In this document: positions 26,119-33,399 of the stretch, in pieces
How positions within the stretch are numbered: position 1 is the first letter of the stretch
Layout of the letters: every line of letters begins with the position of its first letter
Origin: Natronospira elongata
Lineage (GTDB): Bacteria; Pseudomonadota; Gammaproteobacteria; Natronospirales; Natronospiraceae
Assembly (NCBI RefSeq): GCF_034931365.1
Contig: NZ_JAYGII010000009.1
Location: forward strand, 1-64,000
Direction of reading: 5' to 3'
DNA length: 64,000 nucleotides
The notes under the pieces: model-generated
The model's database searches: none
Seen by the model: only the letters and a program-made list of their open reading frames with translations
Told to the model about the DNA's origin: nothing
Made by a program: the position numbers and the translations under genes

Positions 26119-27327
26119 ATGACTGAACGTATCCCAGGCCAACGATTTGAGGCCGGCACGGTCATCTTCGAACGAGGCGAGCAGGGCGACAAGGCCTATC
26201 TCATCCGGGACGGACGGGTGGAAATTTCCACTGACCAGGGCGGCAAGAAAGTGGTCATTGCCAATCTGGGCCCCGGCGAGGTGTTTGGCGAACTGGCCTT
26301 GATAAGCCACCAGGCAAGGACCGCCACCGCCACCGCGGCCACCGATACCGAGACCCTGGTGATCTCCACCGAACGGCTGCAGGCCGCCATCGATGCCGCC
26401 GACCCACTGCTGCAGACCCTGCTGCGCGGCAATCTGGGCCGATTCATCTGGACCCAGCGCTTCATGCTCCAGCACGCGGCCCCGAAAACCGCCGAGACCT
26501 CACTGGAGCATCAGGCAGAACACGACATGGCGGTGGAGGCGGACATCCAGCGAGCCATGAAGAGCCGCGAATTCGAACTCTTCTACCAACCCATTATTGA
26601 TCTAAGAGACGGCCGAATCGGAGGCTTCGAGGCACTGATGCGCTGGCGTCACCCGGACCGGGGAACAGTCTCACCGGGGGAGTTCATCGGCGTGGCCGAA
26701 GCCACCGGGCAGATCGTCGCCATGGGGGCCTGGGCACTGGAAGAGGCCCTGGATGCCCTCAAGCGGTTCCAGGCCATTGTCGATGGCCCTGGCCGTCCGC
26801 CACTGTTCATGAGCGTGAATGTTTCCGGTCGCCAGCTCCTGGAGTTGGAGGAAATCGACCGTCTGGGGGCCGTACTGGCCCGTTCCGGCGTGGACCCGGA
26901 GCAGATCAAGCTGGAAATCACCGAGAGTCTGCTGGTGGATGACCCCATGCATGCCGCCGTGGCCCTGCAACAACTGCGCGAGAAAGGGGTGCGACTGGCC
27001 ATTGACGACTTTGGCACCGGCTACTCCAGCCTCAGCTATCTTCACCTCTTCCCGCTGGACACTCTCAAGATCGACCGCTCCTTCGTCTCCGACATGGTCC
27101 ACGATCCCCGCCGGGAACGAATCGTCCGCGCCATCTCCGGCCTGGCCCGGGACCTGGACCTCAACATCATTGCCGAAGGGGTGGAAAACGACGAGGAAAT
27201 GCAGAGCCTGGATCGCTTCGAGTGCGACTACGTCCAGGGCTTCCTTCTCGCCAAACCCCAGACCGCCGGCGACATCGAAGCCCTGCTCAAACAGGACCCC
27301 CACTACGACACCCACCTAGGCAGTTAG
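26119..27327 (+). CDS. cNMP-binding domain plus EAL c-di-GMP phosphodiesterase (copy 1)
   Basis: The 402-residue cytoplasmic protein has an N-terminal Crp-type cyclic nucleotide-binding domain (about 1-120). Its phosphate cassette reads VFGELALISHQARTATA, with the binding Glu and Arg present. A C-terminal EAL domain follows. All catalytic motifs look intact: FEALMRW, NVSGRQ, EITES, DDFGTGYSS, KIDRSFV, AEGVE and QGFLLAKP. It should hydrolyse c-di-GMP under control of cAMP or cGMP. It is divergent from the CHASE2 adenylate cyclase (132-base gap) and convergent with a close paralogue. The same architecture is known in Bdellovibrio Bd1971. Start ATG 26119 is preceded by GGGGGACAGGAC. Confidence 0.9.
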   Translation: MTERIPGQRFEAGTVIFERGEQGDKAYLIRDGRVEISTDQGGKKVVIANLGPGEVFGELALISHQARTATATAATDTETLVISTERLQAAIDAADPLLQTLLRGNLGRFIWTQRFMLQHAAPKTAETSLEHQAEHDMAVEADIQRAMKSREFELFYQPIIDLRDGRIGGFEALMRWRHPDRGTVSPGEFIGVAEATGQIVAMGAWALEEALDALKRFQAIVDGPGRPPLFMSVNVSGRQLLELEEIDRLGAVLARSGVDPEQIKLEITESLLVDDPMHAAVALQQLREKGVRLAIDDFGTGYSSLSYLHLFPLDTLKIDRSFVSDMVHDPRRERIVRAISGLARDLDLNIIAEGVENDEEMQSLDRFECDYVQGFLLAKPQTAGDIEALLKQDPHYDTHLGS

Positions 27328-27356
27328 CCAACACCGGGCAATCCCATGGAACCCCA

Positions 27357-27518
27357 GGAACCTCTGATTGCCCCATTCCCGCGCTCAGTTGGCCCTGAGA
27401 GCGTCTGATTCAAGGCGCATTGCGCAGCACAGTAGCAGCGCTACGGGCAAGCAATGCCACGCAGAAGCAGGCGTTCTCAGGGCCAACTGTGGGCGGGAAT
27501 GGGGCAATCAGAGGTTCC
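27357..27518. mobile_element. MITE-like 162-bp element with 47-bp terminal inverted repeats
   Basis: The left arm 27357-27403 and the right arm 27472-27518 match as inverted repeats at 44 of 47 positions. They begin GGAACCTCTGATTGCCCC and end in the complement. The 68-base interior (GATTCAAGGCGCATTGCGC...) has no coding capacity. A CA dinucleotide flanks both ends, a possible 2-bp target duplication. It lies exactly between two convergent genes, 3 bases from the stop of the second EAL gene. There it could also serve as a two-way transcription terminator. The parent transposase is not in the window. Confidence 0.75.
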
Positions 27519-27520
27519 CA

Positions 27521-28774
27521 TCACCACCGAACCTGTTTCTGTTGGAGCAGGCGGCGGGCCTCGCGGAAGGAAGCGGGGCGGGACATGAGATAGCCCTGCC
27601 CGGCATCACAGCCGATTTCCCGCAGGGCGGCAAGCTGGTTATTGCGCTCAATACCCTCGGCGATGGTCTCCATGCCCAGCTCCTCGGCCAGTCCGACAAT
27701 GGCACGAACGATGCGATAGCTCTTGGGATCACGGCCCATGGTGGAGACAAAACGCTGGTCGATCTTGAGGGTGTCCATGGGGAACTGATGGAGATAGCTG
27801 AGGCTGGAATAGCCGGTGCCGAAATCATCCAGGGCAATGCGCATGCCGTACTCCCGCAGCAGCTGGATGGCCGCCTGGGCATGGACCGGGTCGTCCACCA
27901 GCAGACTCTCAGTGATCTCCAGCTTGACCTGCTTGGGATCCACCCCTGAGGCCATCACCGCATCACCGATGGCGTCGATCTCCTGCAACTCGAACAACTG
28001 CCGAGCAGAGATGTTGATGCTCATGAACAGCGGCGTCCGGGAGCGAGGCGCGGGTTCAGGCGCAGCCTCGGCCAGGGCCGTCAACGGCGGTCTCGGCCCG
28101 GATCCCCGGCCCACCAGCATCTGAAAGGCCTTTAGGGCATTGAGGGCTTCACCCAATACCCAGCGGCCAATGGCCACGATCTGCCCGGTGCGCTCGGCGA
28201 GGGGAATGAACTCGGTCGGATAGACCAGCCCCCGGCGAGGATGGCGCCAGCGCAACAAGGCCTCGAAACCGATGGTCTGGCCGCCCCGCATGGAAATGAT
28301 CGGCTGGTAGTGCAACTCGAACTGCTGTTCCTCGATGGCCTGCTGAATTTCCTTCTCCGTGGCCAGGTCACGGCGGGCCTTCTGTTCCAGCGGCTGGCGG
28401 GCATCAACGGTATCGGCGTGCTGCAGCATGAACTGCTGGGTCCACTGAAAGCGGCCCAGATTGACCTGAAGGAGCTTGCGCAGGAGAGGGTTGGCGGTCT
28501 TGATGGCCGCATCCAGCTGCTCGGCATTGATGCTGACCACCTCGGTGTCTTCCACCGCCACGGCCGTCGCGGAACGGGTCTGCTGATTGATCAGTGCCAG
28601 CTCGCCGAACAATTCGCCGCTGCCAAGCCGGGCGAGGACCACCTTGCGCCCGGCCTTGTCGGTGGAAATCTCCACTGCCCCCCGATCGATGAAATAGGCC
28701 CGGTCTCCCCGGTCCCCCTGGGCAAAGATCTCCTGCCCGGCGGCAAAATGCTGTCTGGGCAGTTTCTGCGCCAT
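27521..28774 (-). CDS. cNMP-binding domain plus EAL c-di-GMP phosphodiesterase (copy 2)
   Basis: The 417-residue paralogue of the preceding EAL gene is on the opposite strand. The N-terminal cNMP domain has LFGELALINQQTRSATA with the key Glu and Arg. The EAL domain has FEALLRWRHP, NISARQL, EITES, DDFGTGYSS, KIDQRFV, AEGIE and QGYLMSRP, so it is probably active. It differs from copy 1 by an insertion of about 25 residues rich in Pro and Ala (GRGSGPRPPLTALAEAAPEP) before the NISARQL strand. ATG 28774 is preceded by AGGGGAG. An in-frame ATG eight codons earlier is a weaker alternative. Confidence 0.9.
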   Translation of the reverse strand: MAQKLPRQHFAAGQEIFAQGDRGDRAYFIDRGAVEISTDKAGRKVVLARLGSGELFGELALINQQTRSATAVAVEDTEVVSINAEQLDAAIKTANPLLRKLLQVNLGRFQWTQQFMLQHADTVDARQPLEQKARRDLATEKEIQQAIEEQQFELHYQPIISMRGGQTIGFEALLRWRHPRRGLVYPTEFIPLAERTGQIVAIGRWVLGEALNALKAFQMLVGRGSGPRPPLTALAEAAPEPAPRSRTPLFMSINISARQLFELQEIDAIGDAVMASGVDPKQVKLEITESLLVDDPVHAQAAIQLLREYGMRIALDDFGTGYSSLSYLHQFPMDTLKIDQRFVSTMGRDPKSYRIVRAIVGLAEELGMETIAEGIERNNQLAALREIGCDAGQGYLMSRPASFREARRLLQQKQVRW

Positions 28775-28868
28775 GCCTTTTCTCCCCTGAATGATCATTG
28801 ACACCCTTCGGTGCCATTCCCCTTGAGCTTAGCAGGCCGGCGGCCGCTGGCGGGAACGCTGACCGACC

Positions 28869-30056
28869 CTAGCCCCCCAGGTCCACCCGAATGGCCTTGC
28901 GGGCCCGGTCGGCACGCGCAACGGCCTCTTCCACGTTTTCCCCCAGGGCCAGGGTCACACCCATGCGGCGCGCCCCCCGGACTTCCGGTTTGCCGAACAG
29001 GCGGAGATCGGTGTCCGGCTCCGCCAGGGCCCGGTCCAGGCCCGAAAAGCTGACCCGATTGGACTCGCCGCGCACCACCAGGGCGGCCGACGCGGATGGC
29101 CCGCGCTGACGAATCGCCGGAATGGGCAGACCGAGGATGGCTCGGGCATGAAGCTCGAATTCGGACAGATCCTGGGAGATCAGGGTCACCAACCCGGTGT
29201 CATGGGGGCGTGGAGAGACTTCACTGAACCAGACCTGATCACCCTTGACGAACAGTTCAACACCAAATACGCCGTAGCCACCCAGAGCGGCGGTCACCGC
29301 TTCGGCAATCTCTTGTGACCGGGCCAGGGCGGCCTCGGACATGGCCTGGGGCTGCCAGGACTCGCGATAATCCCCATCCTCCTGGCGATGACCAATGGGC
29401 GCACAAAAGCGGGTGCCATCCCGGTGACGAACGGTCAGCAGAGTGATTTCATAATCGAAATCCACAAAGCCTTCCACGATCACTCTTCCGGCACCGGCTC
29501 GGCCACCCGACTGGGCATACTCCCAGGCAGACTGAATATCCGATTCTCGCCGCACCAGACTCTGTCCCTTGCCGGACGACGACATGATCGGCTTGACCAC
29601 ACAGGGCAGGCCCACGGCCATGACGGCCTCGCGATAACTGTCTTCACTGTCGGCAAAACGATAGGGGGAGGTAGGAAGCCCCAGCTCCTCGGCCGCCAGC
29701 CGACGGATGCCTTCACGGTTCATGGTCAATTGGGTGGCCCGCGCGGTTGGCACCACATTGAAACCCTGGCTCTCCAGCTCCACCAGGGCCTCGGTGGCAA
29801 TTGCTTCGACCTCCGGCACCACCAGATGGGGCAGTTCCTTCTGCACCAGACCACTCAAGGCATCTGCATCCAGCATATCGATGACATGATGGCGATGCGC
29901 CACCTGCATGGCCGGTGCGTCCGCATAGCGATCCACGGCAATCACCTCACAACCCAGTCGCTGCAAGGCAATCACCACTTCCTTGCCCAGCTCACCGCTG
30001 CCGAGCAGCATGACCCGCCGTGCCCCGGCCGAGCCTGGAGTACCAATCTCCGTCAT
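28869..30056 (-). CDS. purT: Formate-dependent phosphoribosylglycinamide formyltransferase
   Basis: PurT makes formyl-GAR from GAR, formate and ATP, an alternative to folate-dependent PurN in purine synthesis. The 395-residue product matches E. coli PurT in length. The N-terminal MLLGSGELGKEV, the ATP-grasp lysine region CVVKPIMSSSGKGQS, the VEGFVDFDYEITLLTVR strand and the metal-binding VFGVELFVKGDQVWFSEVSPRPHDTG (key parts FGVELF and EVSPRPHDTG) are all visible. The start is MTEIGTPG, preceded by GAGGTGGAC. It appears monocistronic. Confidence 0.96.
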   Translation of the reverse strand: MTEIGTPGSAGARRVMLLGSGELGKEVVIALQRLGCEVIAVDRYADAPAMQVAHRHHVIDMLDADALSGLVQKELPHLVVPEVEAIATEALVELESQGFNVVPTARATQLTMNREGIRRLAAEELGLPTSPYRFADSEDSYREAVMAVGLPCVVKPIMSSSGKGQSLVRRESDIQSAWEYAQSGGRAGAGRVIVEGFVDFDYEITLLTVRHRDGTRFCAPIGHRQEDGDYRESWQPQAMSEAALARSQEIAEAVTAALGGYGVFGVELFVKGDQVWFSEVSPRPHDTGLVTLISQDLSEFELHARAILGLPIPAIRQRGPSASAALVVRGESNRVSFSGLDRALAEPDTDLRLFGKPEVRGARRMGVTLALGENVEEAVARADRARKAIRVDLGG

Positions 30057-30193
30057 GTCCACCTCGATGGATATCCACAGGGAAAGTTCTGGCACAGTAT
30101 AACCATGCCGGCGCCGACCCGTGGAAATCCGCCGCCGGTAAGGCTATCCTGCGCGGGAACGAGCCGTCTTAATTCATCACGAGGACCAAGACC

Positions 30194-30697
30194 ATGAACA
30201 AGCACATCATCGCCGGCCTGGTATTGGCCGGCAGCGTTGCCGCCGCCCCGGCCGCCAAGGCCCTGCCCCTGATCGACATCGGCGTGGGTGCCGGTGTGCT
30301 CACCATGGAGGACGACTCCGATGGCGCCGCAGCGGTCAGCGCTCTGGTGGGAGTGAACATCCCCGCCACCCCCTTTGGCGTGGAAGGCACCTTCACCCAG
30401 ACCATCAGCGATGGCAGCTTCGACTTCAATGGCGGCAGCCTCGACTACAGCGGTAACCAGCTGGGCGCCTTCGTCACCGCCAACACCCCGACGCCGGGCA
30501 TCAAGGTCAAGGGCAAGCTGGGCATGGTCCGTTCCGACTTCGACTTCGACGGCATGGGCAGTGCCTCCAGCACCGACTTCGCCTTTGGCGCGGCAGTCAT
30601 CTTCACCAGTTGGCAACTGGAGTGGACCCGCACCAAGGTCGATGATGGCGGTGTTGATCAGGACATCGACTACATCAGCATCAGTTACGTCTGGTAA
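30194..30697 (+). CDS. Small outer-membrane beta-barrel protein (YfaZ/OmpW-like size)
   Basis: The 167-residue protein has a clear signal peptide (MNKHIIAGLVLAGSVAAAPA, cut near AKA). It then has alternating strands rich in Gly, Asp and aromatic residues, and ends ISISYVW, a BAM-type C-terminal aromatic. This predicts a small barrel of about eight strands. I recognise no specific family. GAGGA lies 9 bases before the ATG, and a strong Rho-independent terminator follows the stop, so this is a single-gene transcript. The product is acidic, as are many exported proteins here. Confidence 0.75.
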   Translation: MNKHIIAGLVLAGSVAAAPAAKALPLIDIGVGAGVLTMEDDSDGAAAVSALVGVNIPATPFGVEGTFTQTISDGSFDFNGGSLDYSGNQLGAFVTANTPTPGIKVKGKLGMVRSDFDFDGMGSASSTDFAFGAAVIFTSWQLEWTRTKVDDGGVDQDIDYISISYVW

Positions 30698-30727
30698 GCC
30701 GGGCGGCAACCCCTTCCACTACCCCGA

Positions 30728-30756
30728 CCCGCCGACTCTGTCGGCGGGTTTTTTTT
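30728..30756 (+). terminator. Rho-independent terminator after the small barrel gene
   Basis: Stem CCCGCCGA/TCGGCGGG has a CTCTG loop followed by eight T residues, about 30 bases past the stop codon of the barrel gene. The gene beyond it (pepN) ends on the opposite strand at 30763. Confidence 0.95.
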
Positions 30757-30762
30757 GCCCCC

Positions 30763-33399
30763 TCAACCTGACTCCGCCAGGGCTCGGCCAACGATTTCGG
30801 CCACATCGCGACTGAGATCAGCCTGCTTGATGCGGCTGAGCTCTCCATGCATGGCCTCGCGGCGCACCGCTTCCATGCGACGCCAGGGATTGAAGACGCT
30901 GACCAGGCGGGCGGCAATGGCCGGGTTGATACGATCCAGCTTCAGAACCACATCCGCGATCAGTCGATAGCCGCTGCCATCGGCGGCGTGAAAGGCACGC
31001 CGATTGCCATTGGCGAAAGCGCCGTAAAGGGCCCGAACCTTGTTGGGATTGGTCAGCTTGAAGGCCGGATGTTCTGCCAATTCACGGACACGCGCCACGG
31101 GATCGCCGTCACTGCGCTGGGCCTGGAGGGAGAACCACTTGTCCACCACCAGGGGCTGGGCCTGCCACTGCTGGTAGAAATCCGCCAGTACCGTTTCCGC
31201 CGCCGGATGCCCTTCCAGCACCATGGCCCGAAGGGCCGCCATCTGGTCGGTCATGTTATCCGCGCGACGATATTGATTCAGTGCCAGTTCCTGCATGGCC
31301 GTGTCATCCAGCACTGCCAGATAGGAAAGGGCCAGATTGCGCAGTCGGCGACGAAGGATATCCGCGGGCCGGACCTGGTAGGGCCCGCTGTCCGCCAGTG
31401 ACTCGTAAAGGCTCTGCCATTGACTGGAGAAGGCCTCGGCCAACTGCCGACGCAGGGCCTGGCGGGCATCGGCAATGGCCACCGGATTGACCACCGCTAC
31501 CTGCTCGGCCAGCCAAGTTTCCGCCGGCAGGGTCAGGGCCTCGACCCTCAGGCCCGGGTCCGCGTCATCGTCTGCCAGCAGGGCGGCCACGGCGGCCTGA
31601 ATACTCTCCGGGAACCGGGCTGGTTCACCATCGGCGATGGATTGCTGGGCCTCGATCAAGGCCCCGGAATACAGTCGCTGGGACGCCTCCCAACGGTTGA
31701 AGGCATCCTGGTCATGGGCCATGAGCAACGACAGCGCCTCATCGCTCTGCTGGTGCTCGAGTTTGACCGGCGCGGAAAAGCCACGAAGCAGTGAAAGGAC
31801 CGGGGCTTCGGCAATGGATTCAAAGACGAAGGTCTTCTCGGCCTGATCCAGGATCAGCACCGTCTCCTCTCCCCGTGCCTGCGCCTCACCCTCAAGCTTG
31901 AGTGGCAGCGCCCGGCCCTGGCTATCGAGCAGCCCGAGGGCCACCGGAATCAGGGTTGCCTGCTTGCCCTTTTGCCCCGGGGTATCGGGAATGGACTGGC
32001 GCAAGGTCAGATGCAAACGCGCGCTTTCCGGCTCATGCCGGCTCTCCACGCTGACCACCGGGGTACCGGCCTGGTCATACCAGCGCTGCATCAATGACAG
32101 ATCCTGTCCATTGGCATCGGCCATGGCGGCGAGGAAGTCCTCGGTGGTTACCGCCTGCCCGTCATGGCGCTGGAAGTAGAGACGCATGCCCTTCTGTAAC
32201 CCTTCCTCGCCCAGCAGACTGTGATACAGGCGCACCACCTCCGCGCCCTTGATGTAGACCGTGGCGGTGTAGAAATTGTTGATTTCCTGATACTCCGGCG
32301 GTCTCACCGGATGGGCCATGGGACCGGCATCCTCCGGAAACTGTCCCGCCCGCAGGGTCTTCACGTCCTCGATTCGCTTCACCGCCCGCGAATTGCGGTC
32401 AGCGGAAAACTCCTGATCCCGAAACACGGTCAACCCTTCCTTGAGACTGAGCTGGAACCAGTCACGGCAGGTCACCCGATTACCGGTCCAGTTATGGAAG
32501 TACTCGTGACCGATCACCGATTCGATACCCAGATAATCCTGATCGGTGGCGGTATCGGGCCGGGCCAGCACGAAGCAGGAATTGAAGATGTTCAGGCCCT
32601 TGTTTTCCATCGCCCCCATATTGAAGTCATCGGTGGCGACGATGTTGTAGACATCCAGGTCATAGCTCAGGCCGAAGCGTTCCTCGTCCCAGCGCATGGC
32701 ATTGACCAGCGACTCCATGGCGAAATCGCACTGGTCCATATTGCGATGCTCGGCATAGACCCTGAGCGTCACCTTGCGGCCTTCAGCGGTGGTGAAATCA
32801 CGCTCTATATGCCCAAGGTCACCCGCCACCAGGGCGAAGAGATAACTGGGCTTGGGATGGGGGTCATGCCATTCCGCAAAATGACGACCGCCTTCCAGTT
32901 CGCCGCTGTCCACGGGATTGCCGTTGGAGAGCAGCACCGGATAACGCTCCCGGTCCGCTTCCAGGCGGACCCGGAACTCGGCCATCACATCGGGACGGTC
33001 GGGGTAATAGCTGATCCGCCGAAAACCCTCGGCCTCACATTGGGTGAGCAGAAAATCGGCGGATTGGTACAGCCCTTCAAGGGCGGTATTCTTCGCGGGC
33101 TCAATACGATTGACCACGGTCACTTCCGCCTGGTCCCCGTTGATGTTCAGCGTCAGCCCTTCATCATCCAGTTCATAATCCGATGCACTGAGCTTGCACC
33201 CATCCAGATGAATGCTTTCCAGCTTCAGCTGCTCCCCGTCCAGCCGCAGCGGACCCTCTGCCACACGCCGCAGTTGCATATGGTTGTGCACCCGAGTGTC
33301 ATCGGCGTCCAGCTCAAATCGCAGGGACACTGACTCTACCTGCCAGGCCGGGGGCTGGTACTCGGAAAGCCGAATGGTTCTTGCCTGTTGCTCACGCAT
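30763..33399 (-). CDS. pepN: Aminopeptidase N (M1 family)
   Basis: PepN is a cytoplasmic zinc aminopeptidase that completes peptide breakdown. The 878-residue product has the substrate-binding GAMENKGLNIF, and the zinc motif HEYFHNWTGNR with the third ligand Glu in LKEGLTVFRDQEF. Length and sequence match E. coli PepN (870 residues). It has no signal peptide. Its ATG overlaps the end of the MMPL exporter by 8 bases, so it may be co-transcribed with it. It fits a peptide-consuming lifestyle. Confidence 0.96.
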   Translation of the reverse strand: MREQQARTIRLSEYQPPAWQVESVSLRFELDADDTRVHNHMQLRRVAEGPLRLDGEQLKLESIHLDGCKLSASDYELDDEGLTLNINGDQAEVTVVNRIEPAKNTALEGLYQSADFLLTQCEAEGFRRISYYPDRPDVMAEFRVRLEADRERYPVLLSNGNPVDSGELEGGRHFAEWHDPHPKPSYLFALVAGDLGHIERDFTTAEGRKVTLRVYAEHRNMDQCDFAMESLVNAMRWDEERFGLSYDLDVYNIVATDDFNMGAMENKGLNIFNSCFVLARPDTATDQDYLGIESVIGHEYFHNWTGNRVTCRDWFQLSLKEGLTVFRDQEFSADRNSRAVKRIEDVKTLRAGQFPEDAGPMAHPVRPPEYQEINNFYTATVYIKGAEVVRLYHSLLGEEGLQKGMRLYFQRHDGQAVTTEDFLAAMADANGQDLSLMQRWYDQAGTPVVSVESRHEPESARLHLTLRQSIPDTPGQKGKQATLIPVALGLLDSQGRALPLKLEGEAQARGEETVLILDQAEKTFVFESIAEAPVLSLLRGFSAPVKLEHQQSDEALSLLMAHDQDAFNRWEASQRLYSGALIEAQQSIADGEPARFPESIQAAVAALLADDDADPGLRVEALTLPAETWLAEQVAVVNPVAIADARQALRRQLAEAFSSQWQSLYESLADSGPYQVRPADILRRRLRNLALSYLAVLDDTAMQELALNQYRRADNMTDQMAALRAMVLEGHPAAETVLADFYQQWQAQPLVVDKWFSLQAQRSDGDPVARVRELAEHPAFKLTNPNKVRALYGAFANGNRRAFHAADGSGYRLIADVVLKLDRINPAIAARLVSVFNPWRRMEAVRREAMHGELSRIKQADLSRDVAEIVGRALAESG

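Noticed and set aside
27357..27518. Partial insertion sequence with transposase
   Set aside because: The interior is only 68 bases and encodes nothing, so it can only be a MITE or palindromic repeat.
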